Positions 7,281-15,310 are shown, numbered from the stretch's first letter. The stretch is 24,080 bases of DNA from an uncultured Pseudomonadota bacterium (GCA_937983055.1 CALJLA010000227.1:1-24080), one strand, 5' to 3'. Notes: a model not told the origin generated them from the letters alone. Program-made: numbers and translations.

Positions 7281-7931
7281 TCAGGAATTCACCAGGACGA
7301 CATGCACCCGGAACGGGCCGTGCGCGCCCATCACCAGCGTCATCTCGATGTCGGCGGTGCGCGATGGGCCGGAGACGAAGTTGACCTGCCGCGGCAGCCG
7401 ACTGTGCTCGCGGCGCAGCAGGTCCCAGCCGTCCTCCATCGAGCGCAGGATGCGCGCCGCAGGCAGCACCGCGACGTGCGTTTCCGGCAGCAGGCTGGTG
7501 GTGGCGTGCCAGTCCTCGCCGGAGAGCAGCATCAGCGTGCCGGTCTCGGCGATGCCGCAGAAGGCGCCGGTGATGCCGACCATGTCGTCGCCGCGGCTCG
7601 GCCGGCCTTCGAACGCGAGGCCGGCCGAAACCCAGTCGAGCCCCGCGAGCTCCGGCCAGCAGACGCCGCTCGTCGGCAGATCGAGCCCGCGAAGATAGCG
7701 CGCCACCGCCTCGGGAACGTCGGCCAGGCGTTCGACCTCGTCGACGGTGGACAGCATCGCCAGGCAGCGCTCGCGAAACCGCGCCGCCGGTTCCCAGTCC
7801 AGCCTCGGCAGCGGGCCGCGGTCGTGACTGCGCAGGCGGCGCCCGGCGATCTGCTCTTCCTGGAAGCTCGCCTCGGCGCTGCGGCCGTTGGCGGCACGGA
7901 TGCGCTTGAGGATGTTGTCTCGGGTGGCCAT
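7281..7931 (-). CDS. lutC: LutC-type LUD-domain protein
   Basis: 216 residues starting ATG at 7931 (MATRDNILKRIR). This is the usual LutC opening of an N-terminal helix with R-x-x-I-L-x-R-I. A longer open frame upstream overlaps the dehydrogenase gene and is not needed. The LUD domain shows GITGAFCGIAETGTLMLLSG (about 138-157) and a C-terminal SGPSRTADIEMTLVMGAHGP, both family signatures; the latter also occurs in 5-formyltetrahydrofolate cyclo-ligase-like folds. LutC acts with LutA and LutB in L-lactate oxidation to pyruvate through a membrane-linked Fe-S complex. The gene follows the dehydrogenase by 16 bases. It is cytoplasmic or peripheral to the membrane, with no Cys cluster. Confidence 0.88.
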   Translation of the reverse strand: MATRDNILKRIRAANGRSAEASFQEEQIAGRRLRSHDRGPLPRLDWEPAARFRERCLAMLSTVDEVERLADVPEAVARYLRGLDLPTSGVCWPELAGLDWVSAGLAFEGRPSRGDDMVGITGAFCGIAETGTLMLLSGEDWHATTSLLPETHVAVLPAARILRSMEDGWDLLRREHSRLPRQVNFVSGPSRTADIEMTLVMGAHGPFRVHVVLVNS

Positions 7932-7947
7932 GCGGTTCGTCCGGTTC

Positions 7948-8895
7948 TCAGTTGAGCAGGTTGCGCGGCGTGCCGACGACCCAGTGCTCGATGTTGGAAA
8001 TGAGCTGCTCGGAAAAGTCGGCGAGCGCCTGATCGCCGGCCCAGGCGACATGCGGCGTCACGATCAGATTGGGCAGGCGCAGCTCGAGCAGCGGATTGCC
8101 GTCGCGCGGCGGCTCGGCGGTGAGCACGTCGATGCCGGCGCCGCCGATCCAGCCCCCCGTCAGCGCGCGCACCAGCGCCGGCTCGTCCACCAGCCCGCCG
8201 CGCGCGGTGTTGATGAGCAGCGCGTGGCGCCGCATCGAGCGCAGCTCGGCCTCGCCGATCAGGTTGCGGGTACGTTTGGTCAGCGGGCAGTGCAGCGCGA
8301 TGACGTCCGAGTGCGCCAGCAGCTCGGGCAGCGGCTGGAACGGGCCATCGCCGGTCTTCGCGCCGTCGTGGTCGGCGAAGCTCACCTGCATGCCGAAGCC
8401 GCGCGCGATGCGCGCCGTGCCCTGGCCGATCGCCCCCTCGCCCACGATCCCGAGCGCGCGCCCGTGCAGGTCGGCGATCGGCCGGCTCAGCAGGCAAAAC
8501 GGCTCGGCCTTCTGCCAGCGCCCTGCCTCGACGTCGGCGCGATAGGCGGGCAGGTTGCGCGCAAGCGCCAGGATCAGCGCAAAGGTGTGCTCGGGCACGC
8601 TGTGGCGCGCATAGTCGCGCACATTGGCGATGGCGACGCCGTGGCTGCGGCAGTAGCCGACGTCGAAGGCGTCATAGCCGGTGCCGGCGACGGCGATGAA
8701 GCGGATGCCGGGAAAGCGCCGCAGCGTCTCGCCGCGCAGCACGATCTTGCTGGAGATCACGATGGTGGCCTCGCGCAGGCGCTCGTCGAGCTCGGCTTCG
8801 CGGGTGGTCGGGTACTCGCGCCACTCGTGCTCGAACCGCGGGCGGCGCAGCTCGAACGGCAGGATCGCGCGGTCGAGAAACACGATGCGGTGCAC
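7948..8895 (-). CDS. NAD-dependent D-isomer 2-hydroxyacid dehydrogenase
   Basis: 315 residues from a GTG at 8895, placed 2 bases after the lutB stop. No ATG is available nearby and the frame otherwise runs back into lutB. The NAD-binding Rossmann fold has GEGAIG at 152-157 and Asp175 after the second strand, which favours NAD+ over NADP+. The catalytic triad of the family is complete: Arg232 (NTARGGLVDE), Glu261 (DVLTAEPP) and His282 (VTPHVAWAG). The family interconverts D-2-hydroxy acids and 2-oxo acids such as glycerate/hydroxypyruvate, glycolate/glyoxylate and lactate/pyruvate. Specificity cannot be fixed here. Its place between lutB and lutC is unusual and suggests it works on the same 2-oxo acid pool. 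Confidence 0.9.
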   Translation of the reverse strand: MHRIVFLDRAILPFELRRPRFEHEWREYPTTREAELDERLREATIVISSKIVLRGETLRRFPGIRFIAVAGTGYDAFDVGYCRSHGVAIANVRDYARHSVPEHTFALILALARNLPAYRADVEAGRWQKAEPFCLLSRPIADLHGRALGIVGEGAIGQGTARIARGFGMQVSFADHDGAKTGDGPFQPLPELLAHSDVIALHCPLTKRTRNLIGEAELRSMRRHALLINTARGGLVDEPALVRALTGGWIGGAGIDVLTAEPPRDGNPLLELRLPNLIVTPHVAWAGDQALADFSEQLISNIEHWVVGTPRNLLN

Positions 8896-8897
8896 GG

Positions 8898-10307
8898 TCA
8901 GGCGCGGCGGCGCGCCGCGTAGATATCCCTGAAAGTGCGGCCGCGCGGCGCCGGCATGTCGCGACCGAGCGTCCACTGCGAGGCGCCCGGCGGCAGCCAG
9001 TGGATGAGCCGCTCGCGGCCCCCGGCGAGCCGCCCGAGCCGCGCCGCGATGCGGGTCGCCAGCGCGTACAGGCGCGGGCGCGTCGCCAGCCAGGCCCACA
9101 CCTTGAGGCCGAGGCGCTCGCCCCCGGGACGCAGCCGCAGCTCCACCTGGCGCTCGCGCAGCTTGCGCATCAGGTCGGGCAGCGGAATCTTGACCGGGCA
9201 GGCCACCCCGCACTGGTTGCACAGGGTCGCCGCGTTGGGCAGGTCGAGCGCCTTGTCGATGCCGACGTAGGCCGGCGTGAGCACCGAGCCGATCGGCCCG
9301 GGATAGACCCAGCCGTAGGCATGACCGCCGATGTTCTGGTAGACGGGGCAGTGATTCATGCAGGCGCCGCACCGGATGCAGCGCAGCGCCTCGCGCAGCG
9401 CCGAGCCGAGCACGCGCGAGCGCCCGATGTCGACGATGATGACGTGAAACTCGTCCGGGCCGTCCTTGTCGGCCGGGCGCTTCGGTCCGGTGGTGAACGA
9501 CAGGTAGTTGCTGATCGACTGGCCGGTGGCGGAGCGCGCCAGCAGGCGCATCAACAGGGAGAAGTCCTCCAGCGTCGGCAGGCACTTCTCGATGCCGGCG
9601 ACCGCCACGTGCACGCGCGGCATGGTGGTGGTCATGCGGCCGTTGCCTTCGTTGGTGACGATCATGGTCGAGCCGGTCTCGGCGACCAGGAAGTTGGCCC
9701 CGGTGATGCCCATGTCGGCATCGAGAAAATGCGGCCGCAGGATCTCGCGCGCCTCGTGGGTGAGCGCCTCGATCTCGGTCAACCGCGGGCGCTTGTGCTT
9801 TTCGGCGAACAGGTCGGCGATCTCGTCCTTGGACTTGTGCACCGCCGGCGCGATGATGTGCGAGGGATTCTCGCCGGCCTGCTGGATGATGTACTCGCCG
9901 AGGTCGGTCTCGCGCACCTCGAGGCCGCCTTCCTCGAGATACTCGTTGAGGCCGCTTTCTTCGCCCAGCATCGACTTGGACTTGATGACTTTCCTGACCT
10001 GGTTGCGGCGCGCGATCTCGAGCACCAGGCGGTTCATTTCCTCGTGAGATTCTGCCCAATGCACGATGGTGCCGGCGGCGCGCGCATTGCGCTCCCACTC
10101 CTCGAGGTAGACGTCGAGATAGGCAAGGCAGTGGTCGCGGATGTCGGCGGCCGCCTGGCGGATTTCCTCGAAGTTGTCGAGCTCCTGGATCGAGCGCGCC
10201 CGGGCCGCGACCAGGCGCCCGCGCGCGTTCATCAGCGCGGTCTGCAGCTTGTGATCGGCCAGCTTGCGCGATGCCGCCTGCTTGAACTGTTGCGAAGTAA
10301 CTTGCAT
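8898..10307 (-). CDS. lutB: LutB-type iron-sulfur protein of L-lactate (hydroxy-acid) oxidation
   Basis: 469 residues, the normal LutB length. An N-terminal LUD domain (about 60-300) includes KVIKSKSMLGEE and GITGANFLVAETGSTMIVTNEG. A ferredoxin-like domain then carries a complete C-x2-C-x2-C-x3-C-P cluster (Cys310, 313, 316, 320), followed by CNQCGVAC (Cys363, 366, 370). These ligate [4Fe-4S] clusters that pass electrons from hydroxy-acid oxidation toward the respiratory chain. A C-terminal DUF3390-like tail contains an Arg/Leu-rich helix near 'WLATRPRLYALATRIAARLG'. It follows lutA by 68 bases and abuts the dehydrogenase gene. The start ATG at 10307 fits family N-termini. Confidence 0.93.
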   Translation of the reverse strand: MQVTSQQFKQAASRKLADHKLQTALMNARGRLVAARARSIQELDNFEEIRQAAADIRDHCLAYLDVYLEEWERNARAAGTIVHWAESHEEMNRLVLEIARRNQVRKVIKSKSMLGEESGLNEYLEEGGLEVRETDLGEYIIQQAGENPSHIIAPAVHKSKDEIADLFAEKHKRPRLTEIEALTHEAREILRPHFLDADMGITGANFLVAETGSTMIVTNEGNGRMTTTMPRVHVAVAGIEKCLPTLEDFSLLMRLLARSATGQSISNYLSFTTGPKRPADKDGPDEFHVIIVDIGRSRVLGSALREALRCIRCGACMNHCPVYQNIGGHAYGWVYPGPIGSVLTPAYVGIDKALDLPNAATLCNQCGVACPVKIPLPDLMRKLRERQVELRLRPGGERLGLKVWAWLATRPRLYALATRIAARLGRLAGGRERLIHWLPPGASQWTLGRDMPAPRGRTFRDIYAARRRA

Positions 10308-10375
10308 TGGAACCCGTCAGCCGATGGCGTTAGACCCGAGCCCGCCCTCGGCAGGCAGTCGGCGGCGCCCGCCGT

Positions 10376-11116
10376 TCATTCGATCTCCTCGCCGGACATG
10401 CCCGCCAGCACCTCGGCCACGTGGAGCACCCGCGTCTTGCGGTCGCCCCGGCGGCGCAAACGGCCCTCGATGCTGAGCATGCAGCCGAGGTCGCCCAGCA
10501 CCAGCGCGTCGGCGCCGGCGCTTTCCACGTCCTGGCATTTCTGGTCGGCGATGCGCGAGGATATCTCGCCGTACTTGACCGCGAAGGTGCCGCCGAAGCC
10601 GCAGCATTGCTCGGGCTGCTGCATTTCCTTGAGCGCGAGCCCGGGTACGCGCGAAAGCAGCGCGCGCGGCTGCGACTTCACCCCCAGCTCGCGCAGGCCG
10701 GCGCAGGAATCGTGGTAAGTCACGGTGCCGTCGAAGCGCCCGGGCACCTGCTCGAGATGCATCACGTTCACCAGGAAATCGGTCAGCTCATGGGTGCGGT
10801 TGACCAGCCAGGCGACCCGTTCCTTCAGATCCGGCGCGTCGGCGAGCAACTCCGGGTAATGGGTGCGGATCATGCCGCCGCAGGACCCCGACGGCACCAC
10901 CACGTAGTCGCAGTGCTCGAACTCGGCGATCACCTTGCGCGCCAGCGCCTGGGCCGCGGCGCGGTCGCCGGAGTTGTAGCCGGGCTGGCCGCAGCAGGTC
11001 TGGCTGGCGGGCACAACCACCTCGCAGCCGGCCTGCTCCAGCAGCTTGAGCGCGGCCAGCCCGATGCTCGGTCGCATCAGGTCGGCCAGACAGGTCACAA
11101 ACAGCCCTACTCGCAT
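10376..11116 (-). CDS. lutA: LutA-type CCG-domain protein of L-lactate (hydroxy-acid) oxidation
   Basis: 246 residues with two cysteine-rich CCG domains. The first shows C-L-A-D near residue 9, QTCCGQPGYNSG at 39-50 and SGSCGGM at about 77. The second shows HDSCAG at about 136, EQCCGFGGTF at 169-178 and a late Cys212. The domain is shared with GlpC and heterodisulfide reductase subunit B, where paired CCG motifs bind [4Fe-4S] clusters. LutA, LutB and LutC together replace classical lactate dehydrogenase in many bacteria. It is the first gene of the minus-strand cluster, transcribed away from the IclR gene. The ATG at 11116 starts MRVGLFVTCL as in the family. The true substrate could be another L-2-hydroxy acid such as glycolate. 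Confidence 0.92.
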   Translation of the reverse strand: MRVGLFVTCLADLMRPSIGLAALKLLEQAGCEVVVPASQTCCGQPGYNSGDRAAAQALARKVIAEFEHCDYVVVPSGSCGGMIRTHYPELLADAPDLKERVAWLVNRTHELTDFLVNVMHLEQVPGRFDGTVTYHDSCAGLRELGVKSQPRALLSRVPGLALKEMQQPEQCCGFGGTFAVKYGEISSRIADQKCQDVESAGADALVLGDLGCMLSIEGRLRRRGDRKTRVLHVAEVLAGMSGEEIE

Positions 11117-11293
11117 GGGTATGCACAGTCCCGGAAGTGTGGCGAACGGCGCCCGCGGAGCGGTGCGCGCAAGAGAAGGTCGGCCGCGCGCCTGTCCCCG
11201 ATCAATGTCTTACGCCCGCGGCGCAACAGGCGGGGGAGTTTAGCATAGGGTCACCTGCGCACCGCCCGACCGGCGCCGGAGGCGGTACGGGTG

Positions 11294-11322
11294 TTGTTTA
11301 CCCGCATATGCTCAGCTACTAT
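11294..11322 (+). promoter_or_regulatory. Candidate sigma70 promoter of the IclR gene
   Basis: TTGTTT (11294-11299) and TACTAT (11317-11322) are separated by exactly 17 bases. They match the -35 at 3 of 6 positions and the -10 at 4 of 6. Transcription would begin near 11329, leaving a leader of only about 8 bases before the ATG at 11337. A GGGT-7-ACCC element (11289-11303) overlaps the -35 and could be an operator half. The lut promoter must lie in the same 220-base divergent region, but I could not place it convincingly. Confidence 0.4.
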
Positions 11323-11336
11323 TGCCGCATTGCAGC

Positions 11337-12203
11337 ATGGACGATACTCCTGTGACCGCCAGCAACGGAAAGACCTCCATCCAGGTGATCGAGCGCATGA
11401 TGGATCTGCTCGACGCGCTGGCACGGGTGCCCGATCCGGTCAACCTCAAGCGCCTTGCCAACGTGACCGGCCTGCACCCGTCGACCGCGCACCGCATTCT
11501 CAATGTGCTGGTCGACTACCGCATGGTGGACCGTGTCGAGCCCGGCACCTACCGCCTGGGCATCCGCCTGCTGGAGCTGGGCAATCTCGTCAAGTCGCGC
11601 ATCAATCTGCGCCAGGAGGCGCTGCCGTTCATGCGCGCGCTGCATCAGGAGCTGCACGAGACGGTCAACCTGTCGGTGCGCCAGGGCGACGAGATGGTCT
11701 ATGTCGAGCGGATCCACTCCGACCGGGCGGCGATGCGCATCGTGCACCTGATCGGCGCCCGCGCGCCGCTGCACATCACCGCGGTCGGCAAGCTGTTCCT
11801 GCTGGAGGACGGCGCGGAGCGGATCCAGGACTATGCCACCCGCACCGGGTTGCCGGTGTTCACCAAGAACACCATCCGCGACGCGGCGGCCCTCGGCCGC
11901 GAGCTCGAGCGCATCCGCAAGCTGGGCTATGCCTTCGACAACGAGGAGGCGGAAAAAGGCGTTTCCTGCATCGGTGCAGGCATCCACGACGACGAGGGGC
12001 GGTTGATCGCCGGACTGTCGCTGTCGGCGCCCGCCAATCGCCTGGACAAGAGCTGGGGCCTCCGGGTGAAAGACACCGCCGACGCCATCTCGCGCGCGCT
12101 CGGCTACCGGCCGGGCGTCAGCAGCATCGCCCCTGAGCCGGAACCGGCCACCACCGGCCGGGCACGCACCCCGGTGCGCCTGAGGGCCGCGCCCGGCCGC
12201 TAG
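11337..12203 (+). CDS. IclR-family transcriptional regulator
   Basis: 288 residues from the ATG at 11337. A TTG at 11322 would add five residues but falls in the candidate -10 box. The N-terminal winged helix-turn-helix spans about 16-78 (SIQVIERMMDLLDAL, then LANVTGLHPSTAHRILNVL with the recognition helix PSTAHRILN). A C-terminal IclR effector domain spans about 95-265, with VYVERIHSD, PLHITAVGKLFLL and the ligand-pocket segment EKGVSCIGAGIHDDEG. The last 25 residues are a Pro/Arg-rich extension. IclR proteins usually control adjacent catabolic genes and bind small organic acids. Because it is divergent from lutA, it is the likely regulator of the lut cluster, probably responding to a hydroxy or oxo acid (inference). 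Confidence 0.92.
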   Translation: MDDTPVTASNGKTSIQVIERMMDLLDALARVPDPVNLKRLANVTGLHPSTAHRILNVLVDYRMVDRVEPGTYRLGIRLLELGNLVKSRINLRQEALPFMRALHQELHETVNLSVRQGDEMVYVERIHSDRAAMRIVHLIGARAPLHITAVGKLFLLEDGAERIQDYATRTGLPVFTKNTIRDAAALGRELERIRKLGYAFDNEEAEKGVSCIGAGIHDDEGRLIAGLSLSAPANRLDKSWGLRVKDTADAISRALGYRPGVSSIAPEPEPATTGRARTPVRLRAAPGR

Positions 12204-12234
12204 CCGCGGGGTCTTGCCTGTCGTAGTGCGAAGC

Positions 12235-12251
12235 GCCGCCGTTCAGGCGGC
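12235..12251. terminator. Hairpin after the IclR gene
   Basis: GCCGCC (12235-12240), loop GTTCA and GGCGGC (12246-12251) form a perfect 6-bp stem 31 bases after the IclR stop. No T-run follows, so termination is possible but unproven. It lies between two convergent genes. Confidence 0.35.
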
Positions 12252-12265
12252 AGAGGGAAGCGCGG

Positions 12266-12288
12266 GCGTGCGCGTCAGCCGCGCACGC
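12266..12288. terminator. Nine-base-pair hairpin across the stop codon of the PBP7 gene
   Basis: GCGTGCGCG (12266-12274) and CGCGCACGC (12280-12288) are perfect complements around the loop TCAGC. The loop holds the TGA of the minus-strand endopeptidase gene (12275-12277). It may act as a terminator or 3'-end stabiliser for that gene and block read-through from the IclR gene. Confidence 0.4.
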
Positions 12289-13156
12289 TCAGGCGGGTGA
12301 AGTCTTCTTCGATCCAGCGGCGGATGCGGTTGGCGTCGCCGATGCGGGTAAGCTTGCCCCAGGAATCGAGCAGGACGATGATCAGCGGCCGCTCCGCGAT
12401 GCGCGCCTGCATCACCAGGCAGCGCCCCGCCTCGCTGATGTAACCGGTTTTGGACAGCCCGATTTCCCATTGCGGGCTACGCACCAGGCGGTTGGAGTTG
12501 ACGTAGCGCAGCACCTGGCGGTGGCGCCGGCTTTCCGCCTCTACCCGGAAGGAATCGGCGGTGGTGTATTCGCGGATGATCGGATAGTCGTGCGCGGCAG
12601 CCACCAGCTTCACCAGGTCTTCGCCGGTCGCGACGTTCTCCGGCCGCAGCCCGGTGGCATCGACGAAGTGGCTGTTCAGCATGCCGAGTTCCCCCGCCTT
12701 GCGGTTCATGGCATCGATGAAGGCTTCGGCACCCCCAGGGAAGGTGCGCGCCAGCGCCGCCGCGGCCCGGTTCTCCGAAGCCATAAGCGCCAGCTTCAGC
12801 AACTCCGCCCGCATCAGCGTCGAGCCCACCCTCAGTTTCGAGCGCGAGCCCTTGTAGCGATCGATGTCGGCGCGCTCGATGGTGACCGGATCGAGCAGCG
12901 GCACACCGGAATCCAGGATCACGATTGCCGTCATCAGCTTGGTGATCGAGGCGATCGGCATGACCTCGTCGGTGTTCTTGCCGTAGAGCATTTCGCCGGA
13001 TTCCTGGTCGAACACCAGCGCCACCCCCGACTTCAGTCCGAGCCGGATCTGCTCCGCCCGGAATGCCGCCTCGGCCGAGGAATCGGCACGGGCCGGCGTT
13101 GCGATCGCCGCGATCATGAGGAATCCCGCCGCAATGGCAGTCAATGCCCTGCGCAT
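12275..13156 (-). CDS. pbpG: D-alanyl-D-alanine endopeptidase, PBP7 type
   Basis: 294 residues starting at ATG 13156, 8 bases after GGGAGA; the frame is open further upstream without need. Residues 1-24 are a Sec signal peptide ending A-R-A. The penicillin-binding serine-peptidase motifs are all present and well spaced: S70-I-T-K73 (nucleophile and general base), S127-E-N129 and K236-T-G238. Size and the absence of a C-terminal DacA-like domain or amphipathic tail point to PBP7/PbpG. That enzyme cuts D-Ala-meso-DAP crosslinks in periplasmic peptidoglycan during growth and separation. It could also be a small carboxypeptidase. A promoter-like extended -10 lies about 130 bases upstream in an AT-rich stretch, so it is probably transcribed alone. 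Confidence 0.9.
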   Translation of the reverse strand: MRRALTAIAAGFLMIAAIATPARADSSAEAAFRAEQIRLGLKSGVALVFDQESGEMLYGKNTDEVMPIASITKLMTAIVILDSGVPLLDPVTIERADIDRYKGSRSKLRVGSTLMRAELLKLALMASENRAAAALARTFPGGAEAFIDAMNRKAGELGMLNSHFVDATGLRPENVATGEDLVKLVAAAHDYPIIREYTTADSFRVEAESRRHRQVLRYVNSNRLVRSPQWEIGLSKTGYISEAGRCLVMQARIAERPLIIVLLDSWGKLTRIGDANRIRRWIEEDFTRLSVRG

Positions 13157-13284
13157 GCTGTTGCTCTCCCTGAACGAATGAACACCGGTTGGGACGACTG
13201 CCTGGCCGCCAGGCCAAGGGCCTGGGCCGGTTGGCAGGCGGACAACCCTGTCAGCCGCCTGCCCCACGGCCGACGTATGCAAAT

Positions 13285-13312
13285 TAAATACCAAGAATCA
13301 GACACTAAGCAA
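13285..13312 (-). promoter_or_regulatory. Candidate promoter of the PBP7 gene
   Basis: Reading the minus strand, TTGCTT (13307-13312) is followed after 16 bases by TATTTA (13285-13290). The latter is preceded by TGG, giving an extended -10 (TGnTATTTA). An overlapping TTTAAT at 13283-13288 matches the -10 consensus at 5 of 6 positions. The element lies in the only clearly AT-rich patch of the right-hand genome. The leader to ATG 13156 would be about 120 bases. Confidence 0.4.
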
Positions 13313-13334
13313 ATGTTTCAAGAAGTAAAGTGAA

Positions 13335-13347
13335 GTCGCTTAGCGAC
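13335..13347 (-). terminator. Small hairpin downstream of the ABC exporter gene
   Basis: GTCGC-TTA-GCGAC is a perfect inverted repeat 28 bases past the exporter stop. On the minus strand it is followed by the pyrimidine-rich TTCACTTTACTTCTT. This is the nearest thing to a Rho-independent terminator in the window, though the T-run is interrupted. Confidence 0.35.
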
Positions 13348-13374
13348 AGTAAAGCAAAATCAACGGGTTACAGA

Positions 13375-15246
13375 TCAAGTCGCACGCGCCCCAATGCCAG
13401 CCAGCGCGCTGCGCGTGGCCTGCGCTTCGAGCGATTCCTGCTGCTGAAGCGCCCACATCGCGGCATAGGCGCCGGCCTGCGCCAGCAACTCGCCATGGCG
13501 GCCGCGTTCGATCACCCGGCCCTGCTCGAGCACCAGGATCTCGTCGGCATCCACGACCGTCGACAGCCGGTGGGCAATGACCAGCGTGGTGCGATCGGCG
13601 GCAATGCGGTCGAGCTCGGCCTGGATCGCCTTTTCCGACTTCGAGTCGAGCGCCGAGGTGGCCTCGTCGAAAATCAGGATGGCGGGCCTCTTAAGCAGCG
13701 CCCGCGCGATCGCCACCCGCTGCTTCTCGCCGCCCGAGAGCTTCAGCCCGCGCTCGCCGACCATCGTGTCGTAGCCATCCGGCAGCGCCGCGATGAAGTC
13801 GTGGATGTGCGCCGAGCGGGCGGCGTCGATCACCTCGTCACGGCTCGCCTGCGGCCGGCCGTAGGCGATGTTGTAGAAGATCGTGTCGTTGAACAGCACG
13901 GTGTCCTGCGGAACGATGCCGATCGCCGCGCGCAGGCTGCGCTGGCTGACTTCGCGGATGTCCATGCCGTTGACGGTGATGCGCCCGGCGCTCACGTCGT
14001 AGAAGCGGAACAGCAACCGCGCCAGCGTGGATTTGCCGGAGCCGCTGTGTCCGACTACCGCGACCGTCCTGCCGGCCGGGATCTCGAAGCTCACGCCGAA
14101 CAGGATCTGGCGCCGGGGCTCGTAGCTGAAGTCCACCTGCTCGAAGCGCACTGTCGGGTTGGATGTGTCGAGCAGCGGCGCCCCGGGCTGGTCTTCCACC
14201 TCCCGGTTCTCCGTCAGCAGCCGGAACATGCGGTCCATGTCGATCAGCGCCTGCTTGATCTCGCGGTACACCATGCCGAGGAAGTTGAGCGGAATATAGA
14301 GCTGGATGAGCAGGCCGTTTATGAGCACCAGGTCACCCAGCGTCAGCGCCTTCGACACCACCCCCTGCGCCGCGAGGATCATCAGCAGCGTCACCGCCAC
14401 CGCGATGATCGCGCTCTGGCCGATGTTGAGCAGGCCGAGGGACACCTCGTTCTTCACGTCGGCGCGTTCGTGCTTGCGCAGATTGTCGTCGTAGCGGCGC
14501 GCTTCGAAATCCTCGTTGTTGAAGTACTTCACGGTCTCGTAATTGAGCAGGCTGTCGATGGCGCGGGTATTCGCCTTCGAGTCGAGCTCGTTCGCCTGCC
14601 GGCGGATGTCCATCCGCCACTCGGTCACGAAGAAGGTGAAGGCCATGTACACCGCGACCGCGGAGAAAGTGACCGCGGCGAAGCGCCAGTCGAACTTCGC
14701 CAGCAGCACCGCCGCCACCAGGCTGAACTCGAGGATCACCGGGATGATCGAGAACAGCATGTACGACAGCAGCGTCGAAATGCCGCGCGCGCCGCGCTCG
14801 ATGTCGCGCGACACGCCGCCGGTCTGGCGCTCGAGATGGAAGCGCAGGCTCAGGCTGTGCAGATGGCGAAATACCTCCAGCGCGACCCGCCGGATGGCGC
14901 GCCGCGTGACCCTGACGAACACGATGTCGCGCAGTTCGGCGAACAGCGTGGTCGACAGGCGCAATGCGCCGTACATCACAAGGAAGGCGAGCGGCAGGGC
15001 GATTGCCTGGCGGGAGGCGTCCAGGCCGTCGACGATTTCCTTCATCACCAGCGGCACGCCCACATTTGCCAGCTTGGCCACGCTCAGGCACACGAGCGCG
15101 ATCGCCACCCGCCAGCGGAATTCCCACAGATAGGGCAGCAGCCTGCGCGCGACGCGCCAGTCGCCGGTGGCGGCGCGGGGCTTTGCGGGATCTTGCGTTG
15201 AGTCGCGGCGGGAGGCGTCGCCGGAGGCGGCCGGATGGGCGGGCAT
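13375..15246 (-). CDS. Atm1-type ABC exporter (fused permease and ATPase)
   Basis: 623 residues from ATG 15246. The half-transporter has a six-helix ABC_membrane domain (about 35-340) with EIVDGLD after TM1, RRAIRRVALEVFRHLHSLSL and the LLNYETVKYFNNEDFE motif. The last of these is diagnostic of the ABCB6/7-Atm1 group. The nucleotide-binding domain has Walker A GHSGSGKST (399-407), signature LSGGEKQR (503-510), Walker B AILIFDEATSALD (from about 522) and H-loop His559. Relatives export glutathione-linked or Fe-S-related sulfur compounds and heavy-metal-glutathione conjugates. It should work as a homodimer in the inner membrane. A minus-strand TAGAAT (15252-15257) sits so close to the ATG that the mRNA may be leaderless. 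An alternative ATG at 15306 would add 20 residues. Confidence 0.92.
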   Translation of the reverse strand: MPAHPAASGDASRRDSTQDPAKPRAATGDWRVARRLLPYLWEFRWRVAIALVCLSVAKLANVGVPLVMKEIVDGLDASRQAIALPLAFLVMYGALRLSTTLFAELRDIVFVRVTRRAIRRVALEVFRHLHSLSLRFHLERQTGGVSRDIERGARGISTLLSYMLFSIIPVILEFSLVAAVLLAKFDWRFAAVTFSAVAVYMAFTFFVTEWRMDIRRQANELDSKANTRAIDSLLNYETVKYFNNEDFEARRYDDNLRKHERADVKNEVSLGLLNIGQSAIIAVAVTLLMILAAQGVVSKALTLGDLVLINGLLIQLYIPLNFLGMVYREIKQALIDMDRMFRLLTENREVEDQPGAPLLDTSNPTVRFEQVDFSYEPRRQILFGVSFEIPAGRTVAVVGHSGSGKSTLARLLFRFYDVSAGRITVNGMDIREVSQRSLRAAIGIVPQDTVLFNDTIFYNIAYGRPQASRDEVIDAARSAHIHDFIAALPDGYDTMVGERGLKLSGGEKQRVAIARALLKRPAILIFDEATSALDSKSEKAIQAELDRIAADRTTLVIAHRLSTVVDADEILVLEQGRVIERGRHGELLAQAGAYAAMWALQQQESLEAQATRSALAGIGARAT

Positions 15247-15261
15247 TCCCAATTCTATCGC

Positions 15262-15292
15262 CTGACGCGCCGGCACCGCCCCGGGCGATAAT
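15262..15292 (+). promoter_or_regulatory. Candidate promoter of the creatininase-like / MBL pair
   Basis: CTGACG (15262-15267) and GATAAT (15287-15292, 5 of 6 match) are separated by 19 bases, slightly longer than ideal. The predicted start near 15299 leaves about 12 bases to the ATG at 15311. The region is shared with the divergent exporter gene. Confidence 0.35.
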
Positions 15293-15310
15293 CCGCGCCT
15301 GGGCATCGGA

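Noticed and set aside
7948..10098. A 716-residue fusion of a leading domain and the 2-hydroxyacid dehydrogenase
   Set aside because: The part upstream of 8895 is lutB read in the wrong frame. LutB itself has full Fe-S motifs, so the dehydrogenase starts at the GTG.
9000..10718. 572-codon plus-strand frame opposite lutB
   Set aside because: Mirror of lutB, with no recognisable domain or ribosome site.
7243..11251. Shared 11-mer AGCATAGGGTC upstream of the GNAT gene and in the lut/IclR region
   Set aside because: Many 11-base repeats are expected by chance in 24 kb, and there is no symmetry or third copy to support an operator.
13330..15201. 623-codon plus-strand frame opposite the ABC exporter
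   Set aside because: Arg/Gln/His-rich antisense frame, and all ABC motifs are on the minus strand.
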